Below are positions 23,554-30,960 of a stretch of 31,825 nucleotides of DNA, piece by piece; the first letter of the stretch is position 1; every line of letters begins with the position of its first letter. Where the stretch lies: assembly GCA_035353395.1 (NCBI GenBank), contig DAOPZL010000037.1, positions 1 to 31,825 on the forward strand, given 5' to 3'. The notes below the pieces were generated by a model, which was not told the origin of the DNA, searched no databases, and worked only from the letters and a program-made list of their open reading frames with translations. The position numbers were made by a program, and so were the translations under genes. Origin of the DNA: UBA1801 sp035353395 (GTDB taxonomy: Bacteria > Acidobacteriota > Holophagae > Holophagales > Holophagaceae).

Positions 23554-24300
23554 TCATTCCCCCGAGGCGTGCACTTCGGTGATGCCCTTGATCAGCTTGG
23601 GCGTCATCTTCTCGACGATGGGCTCGAAGACCTTGTTCACCAGTTCCTGGTCGTACTCGATCTCGCGGCCCGTGCCGCCGACCATGACGCTGGTGTCGGC
23701 GACCTTGCTCTCGTCCTTCTCCGTCACGAGGATCTCGCCGGTCTCCACGTCGATCAGGCGCACGTCCAGCCGGCCCGTGAAGCTGGCCTTGCCGATCTGG
23801 GTGTCTCCGGCCGCGCCGCTGGCGATGGAGTTGCCGGTGATCTTCCCGACCAGGGCCCCGGCCAGCCAGCCGCCCTTGATGCTCGAATCCTTGTAGGCGA
23901 AGCGGGTGACCTTGCCCGTGACCATGTACTTCACCCCGAGCAGCTTGCCCACCTTCTGCACGGTGGCGGTGTCCACTTCCCCGCTGTGCTGGAAGTTGAG
24001 TTCGCCCCGGATCTCGTTGAGGCGCTCGCGCTCCACCAGCCGCACCTTCCCCTTGCCCTGGGAGACCAGTTCAGTGACGAAGAGATCCTGGAGCACGTCC
24101 GCGATGCGCTCCTCCTCGTTGCCCCAGCCACCGTGCCGCCAGCCGGTCCACGCGCCCGGGGCGGTGGGGAACTTGAGGACGGCCACCCTCGGGAGGGAGG
24201 ATTTGGCCGAGGCCTTGGCGGCCGTCTTGGCCTGGGCCATGGAAGGCACCGCGAGCGCAAGCACCGCCGCGCAGGAAACTAGAAACTTGCCAAACTTCAT
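23554..24300 (-). CDS. CsgG-like exported protein
   Basis: The 248-residue product has a signal peptide ending near MAQA (residue 24). The body fits the CsgG/curli-assembly family: PRVAVLKFPT, then RIADVLQDLFVTEL, VRLVERERLNEI, a segment KVGKLLGVKYMVTGKVTRF and RLDVRLIDVETGEIL. A glycine-rich stretch (GGWLAGALVGKITG) lies between, which could insert in a membrane. Some family members are outer-membrane secretion pores and others are accessory periplasmic proteins; no curli genes are nearby, so the role is unknown. The ATG at 24300 has a strong AGGAGG with spacing 6. An in-frame extension to 24330 overlaps the HU gene and is not needed. It follows the HU gene after 22 bases. Confidence 0.85.
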   Translation of the reverse strand: MKFGKFLVSCAAVLALAVPSMAQAKTAAKASAKSSLPRVAVLKFPTAPGAWTGWRHGGWGNEEERIADVLQDLFVTELVSQGKGKVRLVERERLNEIRGELNFQHSGEVDTATVQKVGKLLGVKYMVTGKVTRFAYKDSSIKGGWLAGALVGKITGNSIASGAAGDTQIGKASFTGRLDVRLIDVETGEILVTEKDESKVADTSVMVGGTGREIEYDQELVNKVFEPIVEKMTPKLIKGITEVHASGE

Positions 24301-24322
24301 CTGAACCTCCTGGTGGGAGCGA

Positions 24323-24634
24323 CTATTCATCGTCCGCCCCTTCGTCGATCAACTTGTTCCTCAACTCCTTGCCCAGCTTGAAGTAGACCACCCGCTTGGG
24401 AGGCACCTCGATGGACTGCCCGCTGCGGGGGTTGCGTCCCTGCCGCGCCCTGCGGTCGCGCAGGCGGAAGCTGCCGAAGCCGCGCAGCTCGACGCCTTCC
24501 CCCTCGTGCAGCGCCTTGATGACGCAGTCCAGGAATGTGTTCACGAGCAGGTCCGCATCCTTCTTCCCGAATTCGAGCCGCTCCATGAGATGCTTGGACA
24601 GATCGGCCTTGGTAAGGGTTTCCATCGTTTCCAT
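24323..24634 (-). CDS. HU/IHF-family DNA-binding protein
   Basis: This 103-residue protein belongs to the HU/IHF family of nucleoid DNA-bending dimers. It has an N-terminal helix pair (TKADLSKHLMERLEFGKKDA), the core GFGSFRLRDRRARQGRNP and the arm tip RNPRSGQSIEVPP, in which Pro intercalates into DNA. The wording is closer to the IHF-alpha/HU mix seen in deep-branching bacteria, so I give no symbol. It has a short acidic tail (DEGADDE). The ATG at 24634 follows AGGAG with spacing 6; a second ATG nine bases in is possible. It starts about 84 bases after the pepA terminator and lies just upstream of the CsgG-like gene, suggesting a two-gene unit. Confidence 0.92.
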   Translation of the reverse strand: METMETLTKADLSKHLMERLEFGKKDADLLVNTFLDCVIKALHEGEGVELRGFGSFRLRDRRARQGRNPRSGQSIEVPPKRVVYFKLGKELRNKLIDEGADDE

Positions 24635-24717
24635 CTTCCGCTCCTGGCTATCGAGATCGTCTTAATAGGATCCCTTTATCCGGGCCGAGGTCAAGTGGGA
24701 AGACTTGCCTTTTCTGT

Positions 24718-24753
24718 AAAAAGGTCCCCCGGGGAGCGCGCTTCCGGGGGACC
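24718..24753 (-). terminator. Intrinsic terminator downstream of pepA
   Basis: On the minus strand a perfect 10-bp stem, GGTCCCCCGG (24753-24744) with CCGGGGGACC (24732-24723), has an 11-base loop and is followed directly by TTTTT (24722-24718). This is the clearest rho-independent terminator in the window. It separates pepA from the HU gene. Confidence 0.88.
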
Positions 24754-24799
24754 GTTCATATGAATCGCCGGCCCCGGGAGGGACCCGCGATCCGGCTGC

Positions 24800-26272
24800 T
24801 CAGGCCATGAGCCAGTCGAGGAGCCAGCGGGGGCCTTCACCGCTGGAACCGTAGGGCCGATAGTCCCGCTCGGCGCTGGACCAGCTTCCGCCGGCGATGT
24901 CCACATGCGCCCAGGAGGCGTGCTTCACGAAATCCTTCAGGAAGAGGGCCGCCACGATCGCCCCTCCGTTGCGGCTGCCGCTGGTGTTCTTGATGTCGGC
25001 CACCTGGCTCTTCAGGGATTCGCGGTATTCCTCCACCAGCGGGAGCTGCCAGAGGTGCTCGCCCGTGGCGGCGCCGGCGTCGAGCAGGCGCTCGACCAGC
25101 TTCTGGTCCGTCCCCAGGATGCCCGAGACGCCGTCGCCCAGGGCGACCACGCAGGCTCCCGTGAGCGTCGCCAGGTCCACGATGTGGTCGGCTTCCATGC
25201 CGGAGGCGTAGTCGAGCAGGTCCGCCAGCACGAGGCGGCCTTCCGCGTCGCAGTTGAGCACCTCGATGGTCTTGCCGCCGCGGCTCCGCAGGACGTCGCC
25301 GGGCTTGTAGCTCGTGCCGGAGGGCAAGTTCTCCACGAGCCCCATGAGGCCGGTCACCTTGACCGGCGCGCCGGCTTCGGCGCAGGCCACGAGGGCCGCC
25401 AGCACGACCGCCGCCCCGGTCATGTCGTCCTTCATGGTCTCCATGCCGGAATGGTCCTTCAGGGAGAGTCCGCCGGAATCGAAGCAGACGCCCTTGCCCA
25501 CCAGCACGACATGCTTCTTGGGCTTCTCCTTGGGGGTGTACTCCATCTTCACCAGCCGCGGCGTCCTCGCGGAGCCCTGTCCCACGGCCAGAAGGGCGTT
25601 GAAGCCCCCTTCCTTGAGTTCTTCGGGTCCCAGGACCTCGATGCCGATCTTGTGCTGCTTGGCGAGCTTCTGGGCGATCTCCGCGAAGGATTCGGGATAG
25701 AGGTCGCCGGCGGGGGTGTTGGCCAGGTCCCGGACACGATGGCAGCCCGCGACGCCGGCCTCGATCTGGGGCAGCCGGCGGCGGGCCTTCCGGGTGTCGT
25801 CCCCGTTCGTGAACACTTCCAGGTCCTCGAAGCGCTTCGGCTCGGGTTTCCCCTTGTAGGCCGAGAAGTCGTAATCGGCCAGGAGCGCACCTTCCACCGC
25901 GGCGGCCTGGACCTCGTCGTGGTCCAGGAGGGACGTGGACGGCGAGATGACGCCGATCTTCTTCCAGCCTTTCTTCAGGCAGTGGCGGGCCGCGGAGCCC
26001 ACGGCCTTCCGGATCTTGTTGTGGGTGACGGCCTCTTCCTCGCCGAGGCCCACCAGGACCATCCAGCGGCATCCCTTGACGCCGTTCGGATGGTGGAGGG
26101 GCACAATTTCAAGATATTCCGCCTTGAAATCGCTCTCATCCATCACCTGGCGAGCCACCTTGCTGATGGCCAGGGGCAGGCGATGCCGTTCTCTTCCAGA
26201 AAACACGGGAACGATGAGCGCGTCGCCCGTAAAGTCCTTTCCTGACTGGGAACTGATGTCGATCTTCGGCAT
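24800..26272 (-). CDS. pepA: Leucyl aminopeptidase (M17 family)
   Basis: PepA removes N-terminal residues from peptides with two catalytic metals. The 490-residue product has the variable N-terminal macro-like domain (about 1-170) and a conserved catalytic domain. Metal ligands and catalytic residues are visible: Lys260 and Asp265 in VGKGVCFDSGG, Lys272, Asp283 in MKDDMTGAA, and Asp342/Glu344 with Arg346 in NCDAEGRL. The canonical motif is NTDAEGRL, so Cys341 replaces the usual Thr; this is a non-ligand position. The ATG at 26272 follows GGAG (spacing 8); an in-frame upstream codon at 26305 lacks family similarity. The gene has its own terminator and is preceded by a 16-bp palindrome. Confidence 0.94.
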   Translation of the reverse strand: MPKIDISSQSGKDFTGDALIVPVFSGRERHRLPLAISKVARQVMDESDFKAEYLEIVPLHHPNGVKGCRWMVLVGLGEEEAVTHNKIRKAVGSAARHCLKKGWKKIGVISPSTSLLDHDEVQAAAVEGALLADYDFSAYKGKPEPKRFEDLEVFTNGDDTRKARRRLPQIEAGVAGCHRVRDLANTPAGDLYPESFAEIAQKLAKQHKIGIEVLGPEELKEGGFNALLAVGQGSARTPRLVKMEYTPKEKPKKHVVLVGKGVCFDSGGLSLKDHSGMETMKDDMTGAAVVLAALVACAEAGAPVKVTGLMGLVENLPSGTSYKPGDVLRSRGGKTIEVLNCDAEGRLVLADLLDYASGMEADHIVDLATLTGACVVALGDGVSGILGTDQKLVERLLDAGAATGEHLWQLPLVEEYRESLKSQVADIKNTSGSRNGGAIVAALFLKDFVKHASWAHVDIAGGSWSSAERDYRPYGSSGEGPRWLLDWLMA

Positions 26273-26339
26273 AGGAGATTCTCCGTAGTGCCTTGATGGT
26301 AGCACCGGTCGAGCCAGGAAATGCGTTTTTTCGTTCGTT

Positions 26340-26355
26340 ATTCATCGGAATGAAT
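26340..26355. promoter_or_regulatory. 16-bp palindrome upstream of pepA, possible operator
   Basis: ATTCAT and ATGAAT flank CGGA to give a perfect 6-bp inverted repeat. It lies 68 bases before the pepA ATG in the most AT-rich part of the 162-base gap between pepA and the HNH gene. The size and symmetry fit a dimeric regulator site. I recognise no specific regulator, and no good sigma-70 promoter is placed beside it. Confidence 0.3.
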
Positions 26356-26371
26356 GTTGCTGATAATCCCT

Positions 26372-26406
26372 AAAAAAGCCTTTCAATCCTGGAAAGTCCC
26401 CAGGAT
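26372..26406 (-). terminator. Terminator-like hairpin downstream of the HNH gene
   Basis: On the minus strand ATCCTGG (26406-26400) pairs with CCAGGAT (26392-26386) around a seven-base loop. TGAAAGGC then TTTTTT (26377-26372) follow. The T-run starts eight bases after the stem, which is later than ideal, so efficiency is uncertain. It lies 29 bases after the HNH stop. Confidence 0.5.
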
Positions 26407-26434
26407 CCAGCCTCCAGGGAGGATCCAGGCCCCG

Positions 26435-26941
26435 CTAGGCCGCGGAAGCCTCCTTCAAGATGGCCTCGAACCGCTCGAACAGGTGCGCCCTCGGGCCCCT
26501 GGGGATCCGCTTCAGGCGCATGCCCGCCTGCTCGGGGGTCCGCCCCCCCTTGGTCTGGTTGCAGACCAGGCACGCGGCCACCAGGTTCTGCCAGGAGGTC
26601 CTCCCGCCCTGGCAGACCGGGATCACGTGGTCCACGGTGGTGGCGCGGTTGGAGCAGCCGTCGTACTGGCAGGTGTGGTGGTCGCGCTTCAGGACGCGGC
26701 GCTCCAGCCGGCCCATCAGCAGCTTGGTCTCCGCCAGGGCCCGGGCCTGGGGGTAGATGATGAGGCTCATGGCCGACCGGAAGTCCCCGTGCCGCTCCAG
26801 GGTCGCCGGATCGAGCACGAAGGCTCGGCCCGTCGCCACGGCGCGGACGGCCTTGCGTCTCGCGATCTCCATCATCGGCACATAGTTCCTGTCCACGGCG
26901 ATCACTGCCGGGCCGGAATGAGTGTCCAAATGAGGCGGCAT
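26435..26941 (-). CDS. HNH endonuclease family protein
   Basis: The 168-residue product has an N-terminal strand-helix part (VIAVDRNYVPMMEIARRKAV) typical of the housekeeping-type HNH proteins found across bacteria. A zinc-bound HNH core follows: Cys91 and Cys96, then VDHVIPV with the catalytic Asp104-His105, Asn119 (WQNLVAAC) and Cys124/Cys127 (CLVCNQTKGG). These residues give a ββα-metal nuclease. The biological substrate of this subgroup is not known to me; nothing nearby marks it as restriction, intron or phage related. The ATG at 26941 lies behind a G-rich tract; an inner ATG at residue 23 is less likely. It is 63 bases after tsaE. Confidence 0.87.
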   Translation of the reverse strand: MPPHLDTHSGPAVIAVDRNYVPMMEIARRKAVRAVATGRAFVLDPATLERHGDFRSAMSLIIYPQARALAETKLLMGRLERRVLKRDHHTCQYDGCSNRATTVDHVIPVCQGGRTSWQNLVAACLVCNQTKGGRTPEQAGMRLKRIPRGPRAHLFERFEAILKEASAA

Positions 26942-27004
26942 GCTCGCCCCCCTGCGATCCTCCCTTCATCATGAACGGAATCGCGCGGGCCGCACAGGGG
27001 GATC

Positions 27005-27418
27005 CTACCAGCGGGCCCGGCGCCCCTCCCCCTCGGGTTCGAGATCGAGCTCCGCCACCCAGCCGGTGGGCCAGGGGCCCGACCGGCCCGCCCATTCGAC
27101 GACCAGGAAATCCGAACTGGTCAGCGTGTCCTCCAGCCCGAGGGACCACGCCCCAGCCTCCCCGAGGCGGTAGAGATCCAGGTGGAAGACGCGTCCCTGG
27201 GGCGTTTCATAGCGATGCAGCACGGCGTAGGTCGGGGAGGCCACCTGGTCCGGGTCCCCGCCAAGCCCGGACACGAACCCCCGGGTCCAGGTCGTCTTGC
27301 CGGCGCCCAGCTCCCCGCGCAGGAGCCAGGTCCCTCCGGGGGGGGTCCGCCCGGCCAGTTCCTGGCCCAGGGCCTCCGTCGCCGCATCGTCCGGCAGGTA
27401 GCGTTCATTCATGTCCAT
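27005..27418 (-). CDS. tsaE: tRNA threonylcarbamoyladenosine biosynthesis ATPase TsaE
   Basis: TsaE is the ATPase that drives turnover of the TsaBD complex making t6A at position 37 of ANN-decoding tRNAs. The 137-residue product has Walker A GELGAGKTT (35-43), the strand SPTYAVLHRYE, HLDLYRL and the C-terminal VVEWAGRSG. These are the standard TsaE blocks at the usual spacing. The ATG at 27418 lies inside the end of nnr (14-base overlap); another ATG at 27412 overlaps by eight. Neither has a strong Shine-Dalgarno, so coupling to nnr is likely. The nnr-tsaE adjacency is common in bacteria. TsaB, TsaC and TsaD are not in the window. Confidence 0.93.
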   Translation of the reverse strand: MDMNERYLPDDAATEALGQELAGRTPPGGTWLLRGELGAGKTTWTRGFVSGLGGDPDQVASPTYAVLHRYETPQGRVFHLDLYRLGEAGAWSLGLEDTLTSSDFLVVEWAGRSGPWPTGWVAELDLEPEGEGRRARW

Positions 27419-28865
27419 GCAGTTCTCTCAAGAGTTCCGTGAGGCTCGTTCCCAGTTCCCGGACCAGCAGGGGGCCCGGACCCAGACGATCGGCCGCGGC
27501 TCCGTGGAGCCAGACGGCCCCGGCGACACGCTGGCGCAGCGCCCCCAGGCCGGTCCCGGGGCCGCCCCGGGGCTCCCTGGCCCAGCTTCCCACCTGGGCG
27601 GCGATCATGCCCGCCAGGAAGTCCCCCGTGCCGCCGGTGGACAGGCCCCGGTGCCCCGTGGGATTCACCAGAAGGGAGGACTGGCCTCCTCCGGCGACGA
27701 TGCTCTGGGCGCCCTTCAGGACCAGGATCCCCGGCCCGGTCGCCACCTGGAGGGCCTGGGACAGCCGCTCCGAGGTCCGGCGCGCAGGGGCGGTTCCAAA
27801 GAGCCTGGCGAACTCCCCGGGATGGGGCGTGATGACGGTCCCGGCCCGCTGCATCCAGCGGCTTCCTTCCCCCGGCTTCAGGGCCGAGGCATCCACGACC
27901 AGGGGGCCTGCCCAGCCGGGAATCTCGCTGACGCCTCCGGGGCCCACCAGCAGGACGTCGATCCCCTCCGGGACCTTGCCGTCCCAGGCGCGGACCATGG
28001 CCTCCGGGACCTGGGCGGCGACTTCGCTCCTCACGGCTTCATCCGGCAGGACGGTGACCAGGCCGGCCCCTGCCCGCAGTGCGCCGAGGGCCGCCAGGAC
28101 CGCCGCCCCGCTCATGCCGGGGGAGCCGGCCCGGATGGCCACGTGGCCGAGGTCCCGCTTGTGGGTGTCCCAGGCCTCGGCGGGGCGCTTCTCCGGGCGC
28201 CCGACGAGCTGGATGGCGGCCTCGGGTTCCCCGGGCAGCGGCAGGGGAATGACCGTGATCTCGCCGCAGTGGCTGCTGGCGGGCCGCAGGCCGTGGCAGA
28301 CCTTCCGGTGCCCGAAGCAGGCCGTGCGATGCGCCTGGACCGCGGGCCCCTCCACCTCGGGGGAGCTGGGGTCGAGGCCCGTCGGCAGGTCCAGGGCGAG
28401 CACCTGGAAGGCGGCCCCGCGCCTCACGGCCTCGTGCAGCGCCGAGGCCCACGCCGCCGCCGGCTCGCGGAGGGGCAGCCGGGTTCCCAGCCCGAACAGG
28501 CCGTCCACGACCCAACCGCCGAAGCCAGCCAGGGCCTCCTTCGGGTCGGCCGCGTGCCGGTAGCCCCCGCCCAGGCCTTCCCACAGCCTGGCCTGGAGGG
28601 CCGCGTCGCCCCGCCAGGCCGGATCGGGCCCCAGCGTCCACACCTCCACGCGCTCCCCCCGCAGCCGCGCCAGCCGCGCCAGGGCGAGGGCGTCCCCCCC
28701 GTTGTTCCCCGGCCCCGCCAGCACGTGGATGGACTCGCCTCCAGGGATCAGCCTCAAGGCTCCGGCGGCCGCATGCTCCTGGAGCACGAGGGAGGGGATG
28801 CCCCACCCTTCGATGGCCCCGGCCTCGACGGCCCGCATTTCGTCAGCGCTCAGGAGAGGGATCAT
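27405..28865 (-). CDS. nnr: Bifunctional NAD(P)HX epimerase / dehydratase
   Basis: Nnr repairs hydrated NAD(P)H: the N-terminal domain interconverts R and S epimers and the C-terminal domain dehydrates S-NAD(P)HX using ADP. The 486-residue fusion has the epimerase motif LAGPGNNGGDALALAR (49-64) and ALDLPTGLDP. The dehydratase half shows TPHPGEF (346-352), LKGAQSIV (383-390) and the ribokinase-like signature LSTGGTGDFLAG (408-419) with Asp415. Both active halves look intact. The ATG at 28865 has only a weak ribosome-binding site. It follows the HPt gene by 19 bases and overlaps tsaE, so these form one transcript. Confidence 0.94.
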   Translation of the reverse strand: MIPLLSADEMRAVEAGAIEGWGIPSLVLQEHAAAGALRLIPGGESIHVLAGPGNNGGDALALARLARLRGERVEVWTLGPDPAWRGDAALQARLWEGLGGGYRHAADPKEALAGFGGWVVDGLFGLGTRLPLREPAAAWASALHEAVRRGAAFQVLALDLPTGLDPSSPEVEGPAVQAHRTACFGHRKVCHGLRPASSHCGEITVIPLPLPGEPEAAIQLVGRPEKRPAEAWDTHKRDLGHVAIRAGSPGMSGAAVLAALGALRAGAGLVTVLPDEAVRSEVAAQVPEAMVRAWDGKVPEGIDVLLVGPGGVSEIPGWAGPLVVDASALKPGEGSRWMQRAGTVITPHPGEFARLFGTAPARRTSERLSQALQVATGPGILVLKGAQSIVAGGGQSSLLVNPTGHRGLSTGGTGDFLAGMIAAQVGSWAREPRGGPGTGLGALRQRVAGAVWLHGAAADRLGPGPLLVRELGTSLTELLRELHGHE

Positions 28866-28884
28866 GGTCGGCTCACGGGAAGGA

Positions 28885-29250
28885 CTAGACAGGATACCGC
28901 TTGGCGCGCGCCTCCAGGGCGGCCAGCACCCGGGGCAGCAGCGAGCCGGCCTCGTCGAGCATGGCCGCGAGGTCCGCCGGGGAGCCCGTGGAGGCGGACC
29001 GCTCGATCCCGGCCCCCAGGCTGGAAAGCTGGAGAGCCCCCACCGTGGCGGCGTTGGTCTTCAGATCGTGCGCCAGGCCCCTCAAGGATTCCCGTTCCGA
29101 GGCCGCCAGCGCGGCGTTCATGCGGTCGAGCCGGGGGCCGGCGTCATGGACGAAGCCCTGGATCAGCTCCGCGATGGCGCCGGGCCCCGAGACGGACTCG
29201 AGGTACTCGAGCCCGTCCCAGGTGCGCGCATCCAGCTCGAGGTCCGTCAC
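28885..29250 (-). CDS. Stand-alone histidine phosphotransfer (HPt) domain protein
   Basis: The 121-residue product is a four-helix HPt domain. The phosphorylation motif is LAHDLKTNAATVGA with His61, Lys64 and the small residues that follow, as in AHxLKG(S/A). It would relay phosphate between a hybrid histidine kinase and a response regulator; none is in the window, so the partner is unknown. The N-terminus (LELDARTWDGLEYLESVSG) fits the first helix. The GTG start at 29250 lies 7 bases after the HIT gene stop, with TGAGG just upstream. It is likely co-transcribed with the HIT gene and nnr. Confidence 0.88.
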   Translation of the reverse strand: MTDLELDARTWDGLEYLESVSGPGAIAELIQGFVHDAGPRLDRMNAALAASERESLRGLAHDLKTNAATVGALQLSSLGAGIERSASTGSPADLAAMLDEAGSLLPRVLAALEARAKRYPV

Positions 29251-29257
29251 GAGGGCC

Positions 29258-29608
29258 TCAGACCATCTTCCCGGCCATGGGCGCCCCGCCCAGCAGGTGG
29301 ACGTGCAGATGGAACACCGTCTGCCCCGCGTCGGGCCCGCAGTTGGCGACCATCCGCCAGCCGGACTCGCCGATCCCGTTCTTCCGGGCCAGGTCCCTCG
29401 CCACCAGGGCGATGTGGCCCAGCACCGGCGCCTGTTCCGCGGTGAGCCCGTCCAGGCCCGAGATGTGGTCCTTCGGCACGATCAGGAGATGAACGGGCAC
29501 CTGGGGGGAGATATCCTTGAATGCCACGACCTGATCGTCCTCGTAGACGACGCTCGCAGGGATCTGTCTCGCGGCGATCTTGCAGAAGAGGCAGTTCGGA
29601 TCCGTCAT
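29258..29608 (-). CDS. HIT family protein (HINT-type)
   Basis: The 116-residue protein is a histidine-triad nucleotide hydrolase/transferase. It has the signature FHLHVHLLGG, with His100, His102 and His104, and the N-terminal zinc-type pair Cys6/Cys9 (CLFC) followed by VAFKDISPQVPVHLLIVP. HINT enzymes cleave AMP-lysine or adenosine phosphoramidates, but physiological substrates in bacteria are poorly defined. The ATG at 29608 has AGGAG with spacing 7. That ribosome-binding site occupies nearly all of the 11 bases separating it from the divergent trmL start. Confidence 0.93.
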   Translation of the reverse strand: MTDPNCLFCKIAARQIPASVVYEDDQVVAFKDISPQVPVHLLIVPKDHISGLDGLTAEQAPVLGHIALVARDLARKNGIGESGWRMVANCGPDAGQTVFHLHVHLLGGAPMAGKMV

Positions 29609-29619
29609 GGGAGTTCTCC
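29609..29619. promoter_or_regulatory. Eleven-base divergent spacer with a Shine-Dalgarno on each strand
   Basis: The bases between the HIT ATG (29608, minus) and the trmL TTG (29620, plus) read GGGAGTTCTCC. On the plus strand GGGAG precedes trmL by 6 bases. On the minus strand GGAGAACTCCC supplies the HIT site. There is no space for a promoter, so each must lie inside the other gene. Confidence 0.6.
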
Positions 29620-30075
29620 TTGTTCCACATCATCTTGCACCAGCCGGAGATTCCGCAAAACACCGGAAGCATCGGCCGCCTTTGTGTCTCGACCAACTGC
29701 GCGCTGCACTTGATCCACCCTCTGGGCTTCGACACCTCTGATTATTATCTGAGACGGGCCGGACTCGACTACTGGGAGAAGCTCGCGCCTGTCCACTACG
29801 AGAACTGGGACGACTTCCTGGCCCGGAATCCCGCCCGCCGCCTGTGGTTCCTGTCCACCAAGGGCCGGACCTTCCACACGCAGGTGGCCTACCAGGAAGG
29901 GGACGGACTGGTCCTCGGATGCGAGACCAGGGGCCTGCCGCCCGAGATCATCGAACGGAACCGGGAGAGCCTGGTGAAGATCCCCATGCCCGGGGACTTC
30001 CACCGCAGCCTGAACCTGGCCCAGTCCGCCGCCGTGGTCCTCTACGAAGCCCTGCGCCAGGTCCACGGGTGGTAG
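29620..30075 (+). CDS. trmL: tRNA (cytidine/uridine-34-2'-O)-methyltransferase
   Basis: TrmL is a SPOUT-fold enzyme that methylates the wobble ribose of tRNA-Leu isoacceptors using S-adenosylmethionine. From the TTG at 29620 the product has 151 residues. It follows E. coli TrmL from the first residue: QPEIPQNTG, then IHPLGF, LRRAGLDYWE, the SAM-binding knot GCETRGLP (100-107), KIPMPGD and SLNLAQSAAVVLYEA. The TTG is chosen because GGGAG lies 6 bases upstream and homology begins there. A longer in-frame ATG at 29521 reads antisense through the HIT gene and is rejected. The TAG stop abuts the convergent lipid-kinase stop with no gap. Confidence 0.93.
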   Translation: MFHIILHQPEIPQNTGSIGRLCVSTNCALHLIHPLGFDTSDYYLRRAGLDYWEKLAPVHYENWDDFLARNPARRLWFLSTKGRTFHTQVAYQEGDGLVLGCETRGLPPEIIERNRESLVKIPMPGDFHRSLNLAQSAAVVLYEALRQVHGW

Positions 30076-30960
30076 TCACGTCCAGGGGCACGCCCGGGTC
30101 ACCTGCATCCTGAAGGCGTTCCGTTCGAGCGTGAGTTCCGCGCGGTCCCGGGCCGGGGCCGATTCCCCGTCCATGTGCCAGGGCCGGGGGGCGTCGAGCC
30201 TCAGCTCGGCCCGCGGCAGGCGGCCCTCCCGGCGCAGGGAGGTCCTTCCCTTCTCCTGCCAGAGCGGGTGCAGGCGCAGGAGGAGATCGGCCACACCCGG
30301 GCGTCCCAGGACCGCCCACTGGAGGAGCCCGTCGGTGGGATCGGCCCCGGGCGCGATCCACAGGCCGGAGCCGTACTGGGGCAGGTTCGCGAAGCAGAGG
30401 CTCCAGGCCCTCTCCGGCAGGCCCTCCGGCGCGTGTTCCCAGGCCAGGCCGGTCTCCGGCTGGCTGCGCCAGAGTTCCAGGCAGAGCCTCGCGTAGCTGC
30501 GGAAACCGCGCCCGGAGGCCCGGTCGAAGGCGTGGGCGACGGCCCCCTCGAAACCGGTCCCGCAGAGGTTCAGGAAGGGGATGCCGTCCAGGCGCGGCAG
30601 GTCCATGCGGAGCTCCCGCCCGTCCAGGAGGGCCGCGACGGCCGCGGCCGGATCTCCCGGGGTGCGCAGTCCCCCGGTCAGCCCGTTGCCGCTGCCTCCG
30701 GGAACGGCGGCGAGGGGCACGGGACAGCCCGCCTCCACCAGGGCGCGGCCCGCGTGATGGATCGTCCCGTCCCCGCCCCAGACCAGCAGGGGCCCCCCCG
30801 CCCTCCTGGCCTGCTCGATCCACGGGGCGTAGTCCCAGGGCGGACCGAAGGCGGCCGGTTCCAGCCGCTCGCGGAGCGGAGCTGGAAGCCTCGCCATCAG
30901 GGCGTCCGGATCCTTTCGCTTCGATCCGGATCCCGGATTGAAGAGAAGGGGCAGCCTCAC
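30076..30960 (-). CDS. Diacylglycerol/lipid kinase family protein
   Basis: The 294-residue product belongs to the DAGK/YegS/sphingosine-kinase catalytic family. The N-terminal half has LLFNPGSGSK, the nucleotide motif WGGDGTIHHAG (61-71) and PGGSGNGLTGGL (87-98). The second half has LNLCGTGFEG and a beta-rich lipid-binding domain. The PGGSGNG wording is nearer the sphingosine-kinase-like branch than the usual PxGTxND of bacterial DgkB. The true substrate is not determined; DAG or a related lipid is likely. The GTG at 30960 overlaps the pseudouridine synthase stop as GTGA; longer in-frame extensions lie inside that gene. It abuts trmL convergently. Confidence 0.88.
   Translation of the reverse strand: MRLPLLFNPGSGSKRKDPDALMARLPAPLRERLEPAAFGPPWDYAPWIEQARRAGGPLLVWGGDGTIHHAGRALVEAGCPVPLAAVPGGSGNGLTGGLRTPGDPAAAVAALLDGRELRMDLPRLDGIPFLNLCGTGFEGAVAHAFDRASGRGFRSYARLCLELWRSQPETGLAWEHAPEGLPERAWSLCFANLPQYGSGLWIAPGADPTDGLLQWAVLGRPGVADLLLRLHPLWQEKGRTSLRREGRLPRAELRLDAPRPWHMDGESAPARDRAELTLERNAFRMQVTRACPWT

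Noticed and set aside
24661..24700. Possible sigma-70 promoter for the HU gene (TTGACC and TATTAA on the minus strand)
   Set aside because: The spacing between boxes is 21 bases, too long, and at 17-18 bases no acceptable -10 is present.
26435..26941. HNH gene as part of a homing, restriction or phage element
   Set aside because: Neighbours are housekeeping genes, base composition is normal, and no repeats, methylase or integrase are present; the N-terminal half fits the widespread chromosomal HNH family.
27411..29492. Long plus-strand open frame opposite nnr, HPt and HIT
   Set aside because: It runs antisense through three genes with intact active-site motifs and has no family similarity of its own.
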